DNA of 64,000 bases, taken from NCBI GenBank assembly GCA_010093605.1, contig MU004190.1, forward strand, positions 1,757,599 to 1,821,598, read 5' to 3'. The notes below the pieces were generated by a model. That model was not told where the DNA came from and searched no databases. It was given only the letters and a program-made list of their open reading frames with translations. The DNA comes from Lophium mytilinum. Lineage: Eukaryota > Ascomycota > Dothideomycetes > Mytilinidiales > Mytilinidiaceae. Positions 33,901 to 43,793 of this stretch are shown in pieces (within the stretch, counting starts at the first letter, position 1; every line of letters starts with the position of its first letter). The position numbers and the translations under genes were made by a program.

Positions 33901-35063
33901 TGGTATAGAGCACAAAGCTCTTTTTAGGTAGCTACGCGAGCGAGTACAAGAATTTTCAAGGCGGAAACCCCGTCACGTAGCTTTCGCTACGGATAAAAAT
34001 GCATCAATCTACTGCTAGCTTTGCTCTTACTGTGACCTGTTAAAGACAAGGATTGCAACTAACCTTCAACTGCAGCTTTCATATCCTTAACCACGCCGGG
34101 TTGGATCCTACAGAGCAGCTCTCGGGTGAACGCGGCCGCATTTCCAGCCGCATAAAACTTCCACCTATCGTTCTTATGCGAGTCCGCATAGTCGGAGATG
34201 CCGCGAATGACTAGACACTTTCTGTTGACGTCGACACCCGCTGCTTCCATCTCGACGCAAAGCGCCCCGTCACATCGCGCTCTAATTTGATCTCGTAGCT
34301 CGCCATCCTGGATAACCGAGTTGCCTGTGGCGATTCGCCCTCGATGGAAGACTAACTCGTTCATGTCCTCTTCAGTCCGTTGGGGTCTCTGAACCAGCTG
34401 GCTCTGGTCGCATGCCACGCAGTCAGATCCATAATATCCGATGTGATGGCGGCAGGTAGCCATGAAGAGCCGGTCATGTTCAAGGCCAGGGTGCACAAAC
34501 TTCTTCTTGTTCTTGCGAGTCACCAACCTGGCAAGTTGATGTTCAAATGTAGTCTTTCCCAGCTCATAATCGGAATCGAGGATGCTAAGCGCGTTTTGGA
34601 GCCTCCAGTCGGGGTCCTGCATCGTGCCCATGATCTCAAAATCGCCGTTCACCTTCAACCTTCGCCGGTCGTGGTAGACACAAGCTGGTTTCCCGTCGTC
34701 GGGCCATCCGACTACGACGTCTCCTAAATGAATGTTCTCGAGGGAATCCTCAGACTGTTTCAGAGGAGGGATTCCTCCTCCTATTCCAACGAGCACTGCC
34801 ATTCTGATGTTAGGAAACGTCTTGAACATGGGCCCGCTCAAACGCCCCGCGTTGACATTGGTTTCTCCCGGTGGGCAGGTCACTATGACTACGTTATGGC
34901 TGCCAATCGTGCCGCAGATGTACGTGTTCTCGTCGTAGTCCGAATCGTACGGCGGCGTGGTATGCTCCTCATCCAGCATCAACCGCGCAGGCAGCAGTTC
35001 AACGTCAGCCAGTGGGCATATCCATGCGACATGGTAGTCCGCGCAAGTAAGTTGTGGTGCCAT
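27992..35063 (-). CDS. Large STAND/NLR receptor: PNP-UDP, NB-ARC, TPR array, fused to a second fungal protein family
   Basis: Minus strand, four exons: 35063-34064, 33766-30991, 30938-30277, 30231-27992; 2,225 residues. All junctions keep phase (GTTAGT/CAG, GTAAGC/TATAG, GTAAGT/TTTAG); intron 1 is long (297 nt). Residues about 1-325 are a nucleoside-phosphorylase-like PNP_UDP sensor domain (VGIGGGIP, CVEMEAAGV, IRGISDYAD). After EAPWIVPFTRPLSFVGRE comes NB-ARC, with P-loop GLGGCGKTA at 372-380 and Walker B WLMIVDN. From about 780 there are six 42-residue kinesin-light-chain-type TPRs (GKEHPNTLxSMNNLA...). From about 1200 the frame enters another family: FVEKYRK, ..AYLRQTWPATG.., GQCWHGMFRNPV, GLEMPLNM, GWSSDCSYYAGAKDAQY, NGTSALLHLVRASL, LEGWDF and LGRGFGDI. 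Fungal NLRs act in non-self recognition and regulated cell death; the role of the fused part is unknown. Confidence 0.8.
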
Positions 35064-35515
35064 TCTTCAAAGTGAATGATCTTGACCCAGAAGAAGGTTT
35101 TGTGCAGGACGAGGCACTTTGCTTCGTCGAGGACAGGTGCACGTAGAAAGCCGCGATCCCTCAGCCTGATCGCACCTTCTATCGCAGCCTTCCTGCGGAC
35201 CCCTCACCGCTCATCTCCGAGGTGCGCCTTCTCATGCACTGTTGGGCATGGACGCGACGTTGCGGCACATGATTGGACGGAAGCAGTTGTGCCTCGCCAA
35301 CTATCCCCTCCCTGGATGCATATGCAGTAGGTAGCCTTAGGCATCAATGAGGCTGAGCCCCGCTCCCAGCTAGCTAGCAAAAAATTTAGTATAATTAAAA
35401 GCATACCACTCTCGTGTCAAGAGATTTTCAGCCTCGAGTGCATACTTGTTGTTTCAGAGCTCGTATACCACATCCAACATTTCCGAAATCATCGTTTCTT
35501 AAGTGTCACCTGATC
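35064..35515. promoter_or_regulatory. Divergent intergenic region between the NLR and the DUF6594 gene
   Basis: 452 bp between divergent starts. No open frame with a domain and no repeat of note. It presumably contains both promoters. An AT-rich patch (AAAAAATTTAGTATAATTAAAAG) near 35380-35402 is the most promoter-like part for the rightward gene. Confidence 0.35.
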
Positions 35516-36466
35516 ATGGCTCAATCAAACACGCATCATGCATCTCAGAGTCCGAAAGAGACAATAGACAATTTCCGCAAGGGCTGGATAGCTAGCACCT
35601 CTGACAACAATCTCACGCTTCACGGCTTCCGTCGATTCAAGACCACACACTTACTAAATCTCCGGCTCCTTGAGAACGAGATCGCCGATATGGACCACGT
35701 CATTTATCAATCCGGCCTTAGCCTAGGACTAAGCGCCTCTTTTACTGACCGATTAGGTCTCAATCATAGCAAGAAAGACGCGAACATTCCGAAAATTGAC
35801 GACGCTATTACTCCAGAGTTCGTATTGAAACTACGCGATCTTCTTAAACAATACGGTGTGTAGGAAGATCTACGCTGGGGCTGCTTCGTTTTGCTTGAGC
35901 TAACGGAACTGAAAAACACAGATGAAGCACTCGCAGCCTTCAACAACATCATGGCAATGGAAACCTTCTCCCTCCTCGACGACGAGAAACAATCCAGCTG
36001 GCGTAACGACCTCAACCTCTACGAAGTCTACAAAACCCGACTCCTCCGCGTAGATCTCGGCACCCGCTCTCGAACCGACCCATTCCAGCGTTGGCTCCAC
36101 CGGTACCTGCGCGCATTCCGCTACTGGCGACTATCGCGAAAGTCTCAGAACAACCAAGAAGGCCTTGGATCATTTTCCGGACACCGCCGCCGATGGTCGT
36201 ACCAAAACACGATACTGATCGCGGATGTTATCGGACGCGTGACAGCTGCGGCGTTGACGGCCGTCTTTCTCGTTTGCCCGTTGGCTATCTTGGCGCATGA
36301 GTCTTCTAAGAATGTTCAGCTTGTTGTGGTGTCGGTTTGCATTCTGGTGTTGTCGTTTTTGGTGGCGCTGTTTTTGAAGGTTTCGAGCTTTGAGATGATG
36401 GCGATTTCGGCGGCGTATGCGGCGGTGCTTTCTGTGTTTGTTTCTAATACACCGGTGATAGCTTAG
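35516..36466 (+). CDS. DUF6594 family membrane protein
   Basis: Two exons, 35516-35855 and 35922-36466, 294 residues. A TAG at 35861-35863 seems to split the gene, but it lies in a 66-nt intron (donor GTGTGT, branch GAGCTAAC, acceptor ACACAG). Splicing gives KQYDEALAAFNNIM, as expected for this family. The N-terminal half has FRRFKTTHLLNLRLLENEI and a DMDHVIY region typical of DUF6594. The C-terminal third has three hydrophobic spans (VIGRVTAAALTAVFLVCPLA, VVSVCILVLSFLVALFLKV, AISAAYAAVLSVFVS). The family is widespread in filamentous fungi, often near NLR genes; its function is unknown to me. Confidence 0.83.
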
Positions 36467-36918
36467 ATTGGCGCGTGATGGTTGGAGTCAGTGTGATTTC
36501 GGCAATAAAAGGCGTTCAATAGCATAGTAGATCAGGTAGCTTGGTAGATAGACTGATACTTCTATATACGATGAGAAAGGACGTCGAGAATCTATAGAGG
36601 CTAACGAGCATGAATAATACTGGGATAGCACTGAGCCACAAATGAGATATCTAGGTACGCTGAGCGCATCCGCCCCTTCAATTTTAAATGCTGCCTAGAT
36701 GTGTGCTGTAATCAAAGGATGCTGGGATCCGGGAGCAGTCCCTTAGATGGAGGCTTTCCTTGACCTGGGAAATGGCCTCGCCGTTCCGGCTTCCAGACAT
36801 TCAACGCAAAACCAGGTGAACACGGAAAACAACCCCCTCTGCTGGACTTTGCACTAGCCGGAGTCAAAGGTATTTGCATTCATTTGCCCAATGGATTCTA
36901 ATTATTGCCCAAGACAGA
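36467..36918. other. Convergent intergenic region, no feature seen
   Basis: 452 bp between the convergent DUF6594 and NACHT genes. I see no domain-bearing frame, repeat or RNA gene. Confidence 0.4.
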
Positions 36919-39900
36919 TCAAGCAACGATCTCATCTCGCCGTCCACGTCTAGCACATATTGTACAAGCACCCACGTCTACCGTGAAGAAGTTTGGACTA
37001 TGTTCTTTGAAGTTCGTTGCCTTCGTACGAAGTGTTTCCCGCACTGTGTCTGGAGAGTGCTCGAAGAGAAGCGATATGTTTTCGCTTATCTGGTACTCAC
37101 GCATCACCTTGAAATCGTCCGACGAAGTAGGGTAAAAAAATGACCCAACTGCTTGACTGGCTCCTGCTGCTATCATGACTACCTCCTCCGTAATCTTGAG
37201 TTGGTCGCCTAGCTGCTGAAGGAGCAACTCCATAACTTCTTGATTCGTCACTGCTACTTTTAATACCTCTTCCGTGATCTTGACCTCATCTCCCCGCTGT
37301 TCAAGGAGTAGCGCCATCACACCTGCATCCCTCGCTGCTTCTTTCAACACCTCTTCCGTGATTATGAGTTGGTCTCCTAGCTTTTGGAGGAGAAGCCCAA
37401 TTGCTTCACGGTACCCTACTGCTACTTTCAATACCTCTTCCGTAATCTTGACCTCGTCTCCCCGCTCCTTAAGGAGAAGTGCCATCACGTCTTGGTAAAC
37501 ATTCCCTGCTGCTGCCTTGACCACCTCCTCAGTTATTCTAATCTCGTCTCCCCGCTCCTTAAGGAGTAATGCCATTACTCCTTCTCCATTGTTCTCCGCT
37601 GCTGCTTTTAGTACCTTTTCCGTGATCTTAATTTCGTCTCCTCGTTGCTTAAGAAGAAGTTCCATCACTTCTCTCCCACTCCCGTCATTTTTCGCTGCTG
37701 CCGCGAGCGCCTGCTCTGTTATCTTGATCTCTTCTCCTCGCCGGTCAAGGAGAAGTGCTATCACGTCTCTCCCATTGTCCTCATTCCCTGCTGCAGCCTC
37801 AACCACTTTCTCCGTAATCTTGATCTCNNNNNNNNNNNNNNNNNNNNNNNNNNNNNNNNNNNNNNNNNNNNNNNNNNNNNNNNNNNNNNNNNNNNNNNNN
37901 NNNNNNNNNNNNNNNNNNNNNNNNNNNNNNNNNNNNNNNNNNNNNNNNNNNNNNNNNNNNNNNNNNNNNNNNNNNNNNNNNNNNNNNNNNNNNNNNNNNN
38001 NNNNNNNNNNNNNNNNNNNNNNNNNNNNNNNNNNNNNNNNNNNNNNNNNNNNNNNNNNNNNNNNNNNNNNNNNNNNNNNNNNNNNNNNNNNNNNNNNNNN
38101 NNNNNNNNNNNNNNNNNNNNNNNNNNNNNNNNNNNNNTTCCCAATTCCCTGCTGCAGCTTCAACCACCTCCTCCGTAATCTTAATCTCGTCCCCTCGCCG
38201 ATCAAGGAGAAGTGCTATCACGTCTCTCCCATCTTTCAAATTCCTTGCCGCTGCCGTAACCACCTCCTCTATGATCCTGACTTCGTCTCCTCGTTGCTCA
38301 AGCAGAAGCTTCATCACTCCATGATCAAACCACCTTGCGATTTGAACTATGAGGCCAGCTGAGATCTCGAACCTTTCTGCTGCCTCTTGAAGGAGGACAA
38401 CCATTATTTCTTCCCCACTTTTCCTGTTATCTGCTGCTGCTGCGACCACCTTCTGTGTGATCATGAACTTGTCTTCGCGCCGCTTGAGAAAAAGCCCCAT
38501 TAAATCTTTCCCGCGATCTTCATTTGCTGCAGCTGCCTCGAGTGCCTTCGCATAACAGTAGACATTTTGCTCATTCGAGGCTAAGCCGCTATCGAGGAGA
38601 AATTGCGTCTCATTAAGCAGTCTAGATTTCGTCGCGAAGTAGAGCGCTGATTCCTTTGAATCACTAATGTCACGAATGAAAAAGGACGATATTGTATTCA
38701 CATTCGACCGCGTGTGGATTTCAAACCACACACAAGACTGTGGACTCCTTATCTCACAGAGTTTTGCCGCTTTGGAAACCCAGGAGTGGCTATCGATATT
38801 GACGGAAACCCAGGCAGGGCTATTGGTGTCAATTTTCCGCACATGAGAAGTCCAATAGATTGCTGAATAGTCCAAGAATTCATGTGTAATCGTGTATGCC
38901 TTGATTGCTTGCTTTCGTGCATCGTAACCTAGACGGGAATAACCCTGGAGTGTGATCTGTTGAATCTCGTAGAAGTTTAGATAGGCAACGCACTTCATGG
39001 AGAGTACCAAGTTTGCGTCGTGGAGATCAATAGAGTGATGCCAGCTCTGCGGTTGGGGCGATTCGTTGTTCTTTCTTACGAGGAACTCTTTTGCTGTTTG
39101 GTGGATCAAATAGACGCGGGAGTCTACGACGCTGATGAAGAGCCCACAAGCATCACGGAGCCATTCTTTCCTGCCTTGTTCGCCTTCAAGATCAAGATCC
39201 TCGTGGCATGTTGATTCTGGCTCGATCGCTAAAGCCACATCGATTTCGCTTAACGTCAGAGGACGCTGAGCTACAAGAATGATTTGCAACACCGTTTTTG
39301 CGTGTTCCTGCACGCATTTTGCCAGTATTTTCTCATACGCTTCCTCAACTGTCCTTGGCAATGTGTTGATTGTCTTGAGCAACTTCTTCTGCGTCTTTCC
39401 CAGGCCTTCTTCAACTTCGTCTAGCGTCAGGTGTAGCCAGAGGTAGGTTCTATTAGGTACTCGGCTGAGTCGTCTATGCAGAGATGAACGCACGTCTTCA
39501 GCCAGCCTTCGCTTCTTCGCGATTTCTTCGACCTTTGCCTTCATAACGATCCCGATCTCAAGGCTTATCTTCTCTGACTCTCCTTCTCCAGCCAGCCGAA
39601 TAGTCGGGACGTCGTACGTCAAGCTGGAAAATCTTCGCCCGATTTCGCTGTACGGACGGCTAGTCACAAGGAACTTTAATTTGGATCCTGGCACAGAACT
39701 TTTGGAGAGTCTGTTGTAGAAGCGCTCTAGGCAGGTAATGAGTTTGTCTCGATCGGACTTTTGGCATTCGTCCAGTGCATCAAGGACGCAGACAACACTC
39801 CCAGCAGACGGATCCGTTGCAGCCGCTATGAAAATCCGCCATAGTTCTTCAAATTCAAGCTTCATGGCGCCTCCACATTTCTTCACCGCTGGAGCTGCGT

Positions 39901-40408
39901 GTTTATGGAGGAGGTCGTCGTGTGCACAGAAAAACTGATGGAGTATTGCGCATAACGCTGTTGCAGTGTTGTTTTGCTCCTGGTTGTCTTTGAAGAAGAA
40001 ATGGCACAATGTGACGGGTTCGGCGCTGACCAGCTTCTCGTCGACCAATGCTCTCGATAGCACAGATTTGCCGCAGCCGGGATCAGCTGTGAGCCAGAGA
40101 AGGTCGTTGCCGGAGCGGTTCTTCCACGCTTGAAACGTCGGATGTTCAAGGAACCAGACACATGTCTCTGGGACCCGCTCAGGATTGAAGTTCTTGTAAG
40201 ATTCGTAGTTCGAGGTCTTGCAAAAGCTCGGCTGCAGACCTTCGGTAGCAAGTTAGCTAACAGTCGCACGAGTTTTGGAGAGCTTCAGGTGAAACAAACC
40301 TTCATCTCCCACTTGGATGTTTTGTGTTGCCCCGGGCCCAGCGTTGATATCTCCCACATGGATGATTTGTGTTGCCCCTGGCCCAGCGTTGATGTCTTGG
40401 AAAATCAT
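36919..40408 (-). CDS. NACHT-type NLR with N-terminal short Gly/Gln/Ile repeats and C-terminal ITEEV repeat array (interrupted by an assembly gap)
   Basis: Minus strand: exon 1 40408-40300, exon 2 40239-36919; intron donor GTTTGT, branch GCTAAC, acceptor CCGAAG. The start at 40408 (MIFQDINAGPGATQ) is the first ATG; protein-like sequence (WPPPSQELATQCA) continues upstream, so a further 5' exon is possible. Residues 5-35 hold two 15-residue repeats, DINAGPGATQIIHVG and DINAGPGATQNIQVG. NACHT follows: RVPETCVWFLEH, P-loop ADPGCGKS at about 88-95, Walker B VCVLDALDE at 185-194, sensor LVTSRPYSE. Then a winged-helix-like region, a linker, and from about residue 600 tandem 33-35-residue repeats (ITEEVVxAAAxN...VMALLLxxRGDE). 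310 Ns fall in the array; the two sides are in different frames, as expected if gap length is arbitrary. It probably senses a ligand through the repeats. Confidence 0.78.
37828..38137. other. Assembly gap (310 N) inside the NLR repeat array
   Basis: A run of N from 37828 to 38137. It lies inside the tandem ITEEV repeats of the NACHT gene, with near-identical repeat sequence on both sides (compare 38144-38205 with 37790-37827 and 37740-37800). This implies that repeat collapse or ambiguity caused the gap, and the true length is unknown. Confidence 0.97.
40300..40394 (-). repeat. Two-copy 45-bp in-frame tandem duplication encoding the DINAGPGATQ repeat
   Basis: On the minus strand two adjacent 45-bp units encode DINAGPGATQIIHVG and DINAGPGATQNIQVG. 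They differ at only a few bases, two of them amino-acid changing (I/N and H/Q). This is a recent, reading-frame-preserving duplication at the predicted N-terminus of the NACHT protein. Confidence 0.8.
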
Positions 40409-40866
40409 TGCGCATTGAGTGGCAAGCTCTTGCGAGGGTGGTGGCCAGGTCGAGAGCTCTCCACCATGGATGGGATGGAGCGGGGACGCGGCATGCTAGG
40501 CCAAGCTGCCTTTTCGACGCCTCTTTCAGGTGTAACGCCAACACCAGCCGCCCCTGGAGGATCATGCAGCCTTACCCAATCGCGGCCGGGTAGCGATCGT
40601 TGCTTTTTCTACCCACCTTGACCGGTGACTTGATGCATCCGACACTCTGGATTGGACGACGTTAGCGAGGCTGAGTGCTAGCTGCATATTCTACAGGAAA
40701 GTCCCCGCAACCGCCTGCGGTCCGGCTCGTGAGGCATTCTTCGCAAAGAGCTACGTGTACTCCGGCCCTTTTAGCTCCTCTGCGTAGTGGGTTCAGCCTT
40801 GCAATCTGTTATACATCATGCTGCCGCCCTGCTTTCTTCACGACCTCAATCTGGTTCATCGCCAAA
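40409..40866. promoter_or_regulatory. Head-to-head intergenic region between NACHT and Fungal_N genes
   Basis: 458 bp separating divergent starts; it may contain a 5' exon of the NACHT gene, because the minus-strand frame stays open and protein-like for about 28 codons above its ATG. A shared promoter is likely. I see no clear operator. Confidence 0.35.
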
Positions 40867-41874
40867 ATGGCTGAACCAATCGGTATCGCCTCTGGCGCTC
40901 TCACCCTTGCCACCTTTGCCTTCAATTCAAGCGTCTCGCTCTACCAGATCGTTAAAAGCTTCCAAAACAGTAAAAGGGACATCCGCGAGCTTAAAGAGGA
41001 ACTCGAGGCGCTCAGCAATGCTATACAGTCTCTCCAAGAACTTGCTTCAAAAGACGAGGTTCAGTTTGAGCCACTTCGCCTACCCTTGCTCCGATGTGGC
41101 GAGACTTGCAAGGGGTTCGGGGAGGTGATTGAGAACTGCACCACGAATTCCAGCAAGCCGAAAACAAGCTTTCGGGATTGGGCAAAGCTGCAATACATGG
41201 GTAAAGATATCGCGGGATTTAAAAACGTGCTCGCTGGGTACAAATCTACCATCCTCATTGCCATTGGTGATGTCAATCTGTAGGTCTTCGCTGCCAGCCC
41301 TTTGCGTACCTTTCAAGCTAACAGCTCCACCTATAGACGCACGGCTGCTGTCAGCGTAGATGCCATTGCAGAGTTTAAGGAAATGCTTGCAAACACGACG
41401 ACCGACCTCGAAGAAAACCGTCAGAATCTCGAAGAACACCTCCAGACAATCAACGATAAACTAGAAACACTCAGCATCCAGAACGGTAGCACGAAGGAGG
41501 AAGAAATAGCAGAGAGAAAACGGATATCCGAGGAGATCGACAGTGTGAAGCAATGTCTCGAAGTATGCAACCACGCAGCAAAACGCATAGACGAAGTGAG
41601 AACGAATATATTTGAGGATGTCTCTGCTGCTGAAGATGCGCATCAAGTCATCGTCTCCACTTTCGGCGATCTTATCTCGGCGAAGCGAGTTACTGCTGGG
41701 GTTAAGTCGATACAGTGGCTAGGGCAGATGCCTGATTCTGCTCTGCAGCAATTGATTCGGACTCGAACAGTTGACTTGTCTAAGCATCCAGGAATGGAGG
41801 AATGCGAGGAAGAGCAGGCCAAGGGACACATGGCATTTGAGGGCATCTATGGAGCTGGTTATACGATGAGCTAG
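40867..41874 (+). CDS. Fungal_N domain protein (NLR-associated N-terminal domain, stand-alone)
   Basis: Two exons, 40867-41279 and 41337-41874, 316 residues; a 57-nt intron has donor GTAGGT, branch GCTAAC and acceptor CTATAG. The N-terminus MAEPIGIASGALTLATFAFN is the hallmark of the Fungal_N domain (Pfam PF17111) that caps many fungal NLRs. A long coiled-coil follows (about 145-225). At 230-262 the family motif FEDVSAAEDAHQVIVSTFGD precedes LISAKRVTAG and QWLGQM. It ends in an acidic tail without an NTPase domain. It resembles the N-terminal effector part of an NLR made as a separate protein, and it lies head to head with the NACHT gene, an arrangement known for effector/NLR pairs such as HET-S/NWD2. 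Functional pairing is inference. Confidence 0.85.
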
Positions 41875-42201
41875 GGAGTTTTCGTCGCAAACGTACCTCT
41901 ATGCGTAGTTTATCTACAGTTGAAATAGGCTCATAAAGACTATCTTGGGTTAGAACCTAAAGCGGTAAAGCGGCGGCTAGGATAAAGGTGGGCCGGGTTG
42001 GCTCCGGAAGATGGACTGAGATCCGTGTCTAGTAATTCGATCAGCTTACTGGCACCCACCAAGCGCGTGTTGACACGAGTCCCTAAGTAGAGCTGATATG
42101 GTATATATTATCGGAGATAATGATAAAAGCACTACTCTATATAGCTGAAGCTCGGACCAACGCTATCATGCTCGTGAAGTATCCACAAAGCCGCCTCAAC
42201 C
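41875..42201. other. Convergent intergenic region, no feature seen
   Basis: 327 bp between convergent genes. Contains an AT-rich tract (GATATGGTATATATTATCGG near 42098) that may serve 3'-end formation. Nothing else seen. Confidence 0.35.
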
Positions 42202-42975
42202 TTACTGAGAGACCTTAAAACCAATCTCGGTTTCGCGCAAACTTCCATCATAAGCAGGCGGCTCCTCCCCCTCGCTGATCTCCGCTTCGTCAAAGTCGTC
42301 GATTAATCGAACACGCTCCTCTCCACCCAATTCTATATCCCCTGCCACACTCTCTGCGATATCGGGCGAGCCCATCACCCAAACCGTGGCTTTTTTCACA
42401 AATTTCCAAATATATATCAGCGGCAACAGGATCGGGGCGACTGGAGGCCAGCCAATACCGCTTCCCGCGACGTTGTTTGGGTAGTGGAGGCCCTTTCCCC
42501 AACGTATGAGCAGGCAGTCGACGAATGCTCGTGTCCATGCGACCGAAGCAATAACGAAGGGAACGATAGTGAGTGGTATAATGGCACCCCAGGTAGGTCC
42601 GATATCCAGGATTTCTCTGCACTCCCAGCGAATGTTGGGAGGCGCCGTCTCTGCCATGCGGAAGCCGAAGGCGACGCAGAGTGGTATGAAGAGGATGGTT
42701 GCGAGTGTGAGGCGATTTGCGCGGATATTCGGCGATGGTTTCGGGTTGAACCACCACGAGTTGTTGCTGGACGGAGGTGCATCTGATGCGGCTTGTGCAG
42801 ATTGCGGCGTCTTCTTTTCCGAAGTTGCATTTACATTAGAGTGTACAGTGGCTTCAATAGCGACTGTGAGAACGACGACGAGGAAAGATAGAGCGATTGT
42901 CTTGAAAGTAGGGCCGCCGGTCCGAAGGTCGAAGTAATCCCATTCGCAACGGTCTTTAGTCGAGCTCCAAGACAT
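42202..42975 (-). CDS. Four-span membrane protein with C-terminal PPxY motif, function unknown
   Basis: Minus strand, single exon, 257 residues from the ATG at 42975 (MSWSSTKDRCEWDYFDL). The frame extends upstream to an ATG at 43137, but those 54 residues look like translated leader. Four hydrophobic segments are visible (about 25-42, 88-107, 128-150, 172-190), with an Asn/Ser-rich loop after the first (SSNNSWWFNPKPSPN). The C-terminal tail is acidic and ends in a PPAY motif (about 239-242), a possible Rsp5/Nedd4 ubiquitin-ligase site that would fit a protein turned over by endocytosis. I do not recognise the family. Confidence 0.68.
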   Translation of the reverse strand: MSWSSTKDRCEWDYFDLRTGGPTFKTIALSFLVVVLTVAIEATVHSNVNATSEKKTPQSAQAASDAPPSSNNSWWFNPKPSPNIRANRLTLATILFIPLCVAFGFRMAETAPPNIRWECREILDIGPTWGAIIPLTIVPFVIASVAWTRAFVDCLLIRWGKGLHYPNNVAGSGIGWPPVAPILLPLIYIWKFVKKATVWVMGSPDIAESVAGDIELGGEERVRLIDDFDEAEISEGEEPPAYDGSLRETEIGFKVSQ

Positions 42976-43793
42976 TGTTCGAAACTTGAGAATTTTGGAC
43001 GAGAACTTGGAATGGTGAGAGAGTGGCGACATTAGAGGTTCATATTTATTGATGTGGCTGTGAACCCCATGGTGTTGCGTGACCAGAAAGCGAATCCTTC
43101 GCTGCGGACAAGGCTGAGCGATGTTTGAGGCAGCCAATCAGGCAGGGATCTTGAAAAGCTGTGAAGAACGCCTGGCACGCCTGGACATCGCATCACTTGT
43201 TTTTCCGATCCTTGGATAACTGCACTTTAGAAAGAACTGAGTCCCAATGGCTACACGGAGAAGAGAGTGACATACGTGGAATAGGCTTGTTAGATATGAT
43301 ATATACTAGCGCAGCTGAGGAATTGGAAAAGGACACCACCTATCCGAGAAAGAAGTTCAGTCAACCGAATCGGCCGATCATTAGGGGCTAGGATTGAGAT
43401 TTCGTAAACGTCTAAAGACGCCTTATATGTGTTGCTTGCTGAATTCCTTCGTAAATTGATGATACTTAGGCAACCCGTCGCAAGGCGAGAACTCAAAAAC
43501 GACAGATTAGCAGCAGTGACGACATTGCACAGCTAAGCCCATGGGCTCTAGTGCTATGGCTTGATTCTGAACACGGAGTGGAGGAAGAAGATGGTTGATG
43601 CCTAACTCCTACTGCGAGACGAGAGTGGAAGGATAGATAGCGTCCTGGATTCTACGCCAGACGGGTGTGTAAGTCATCCCACCCGCGCCAAGCATCTCGA
43701 ACCCCGAAACCTCAAATTATCGCGACCAGCACCTCCGCATCGCCGCATCAGCTCAACATTGCCCTTGCATCCATCGTCATCGTCGTCGCGACA
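42976..43793. promoter_or_regulatory. Divergent intergenic region upstream of bL33m
   Basis: About 800 bp without a supported gene. The last 100 bp before 43794 are C/T-rich with CATCGTCATCGTCGTCGC just before the start codon, a typical fungal leader. A 76-codon plus-strand frame at 43161-43391 has no recognisable feature. Confidence 0.35.

Noticed and set aside
35861-35863. In-frame TAG that appears to break the DUF6594 gene
   Set aside because: It lies inside a well-formed 66-nt intron with donor, branch point and acceptor, and splicing restores the conserved YDEAL segment.
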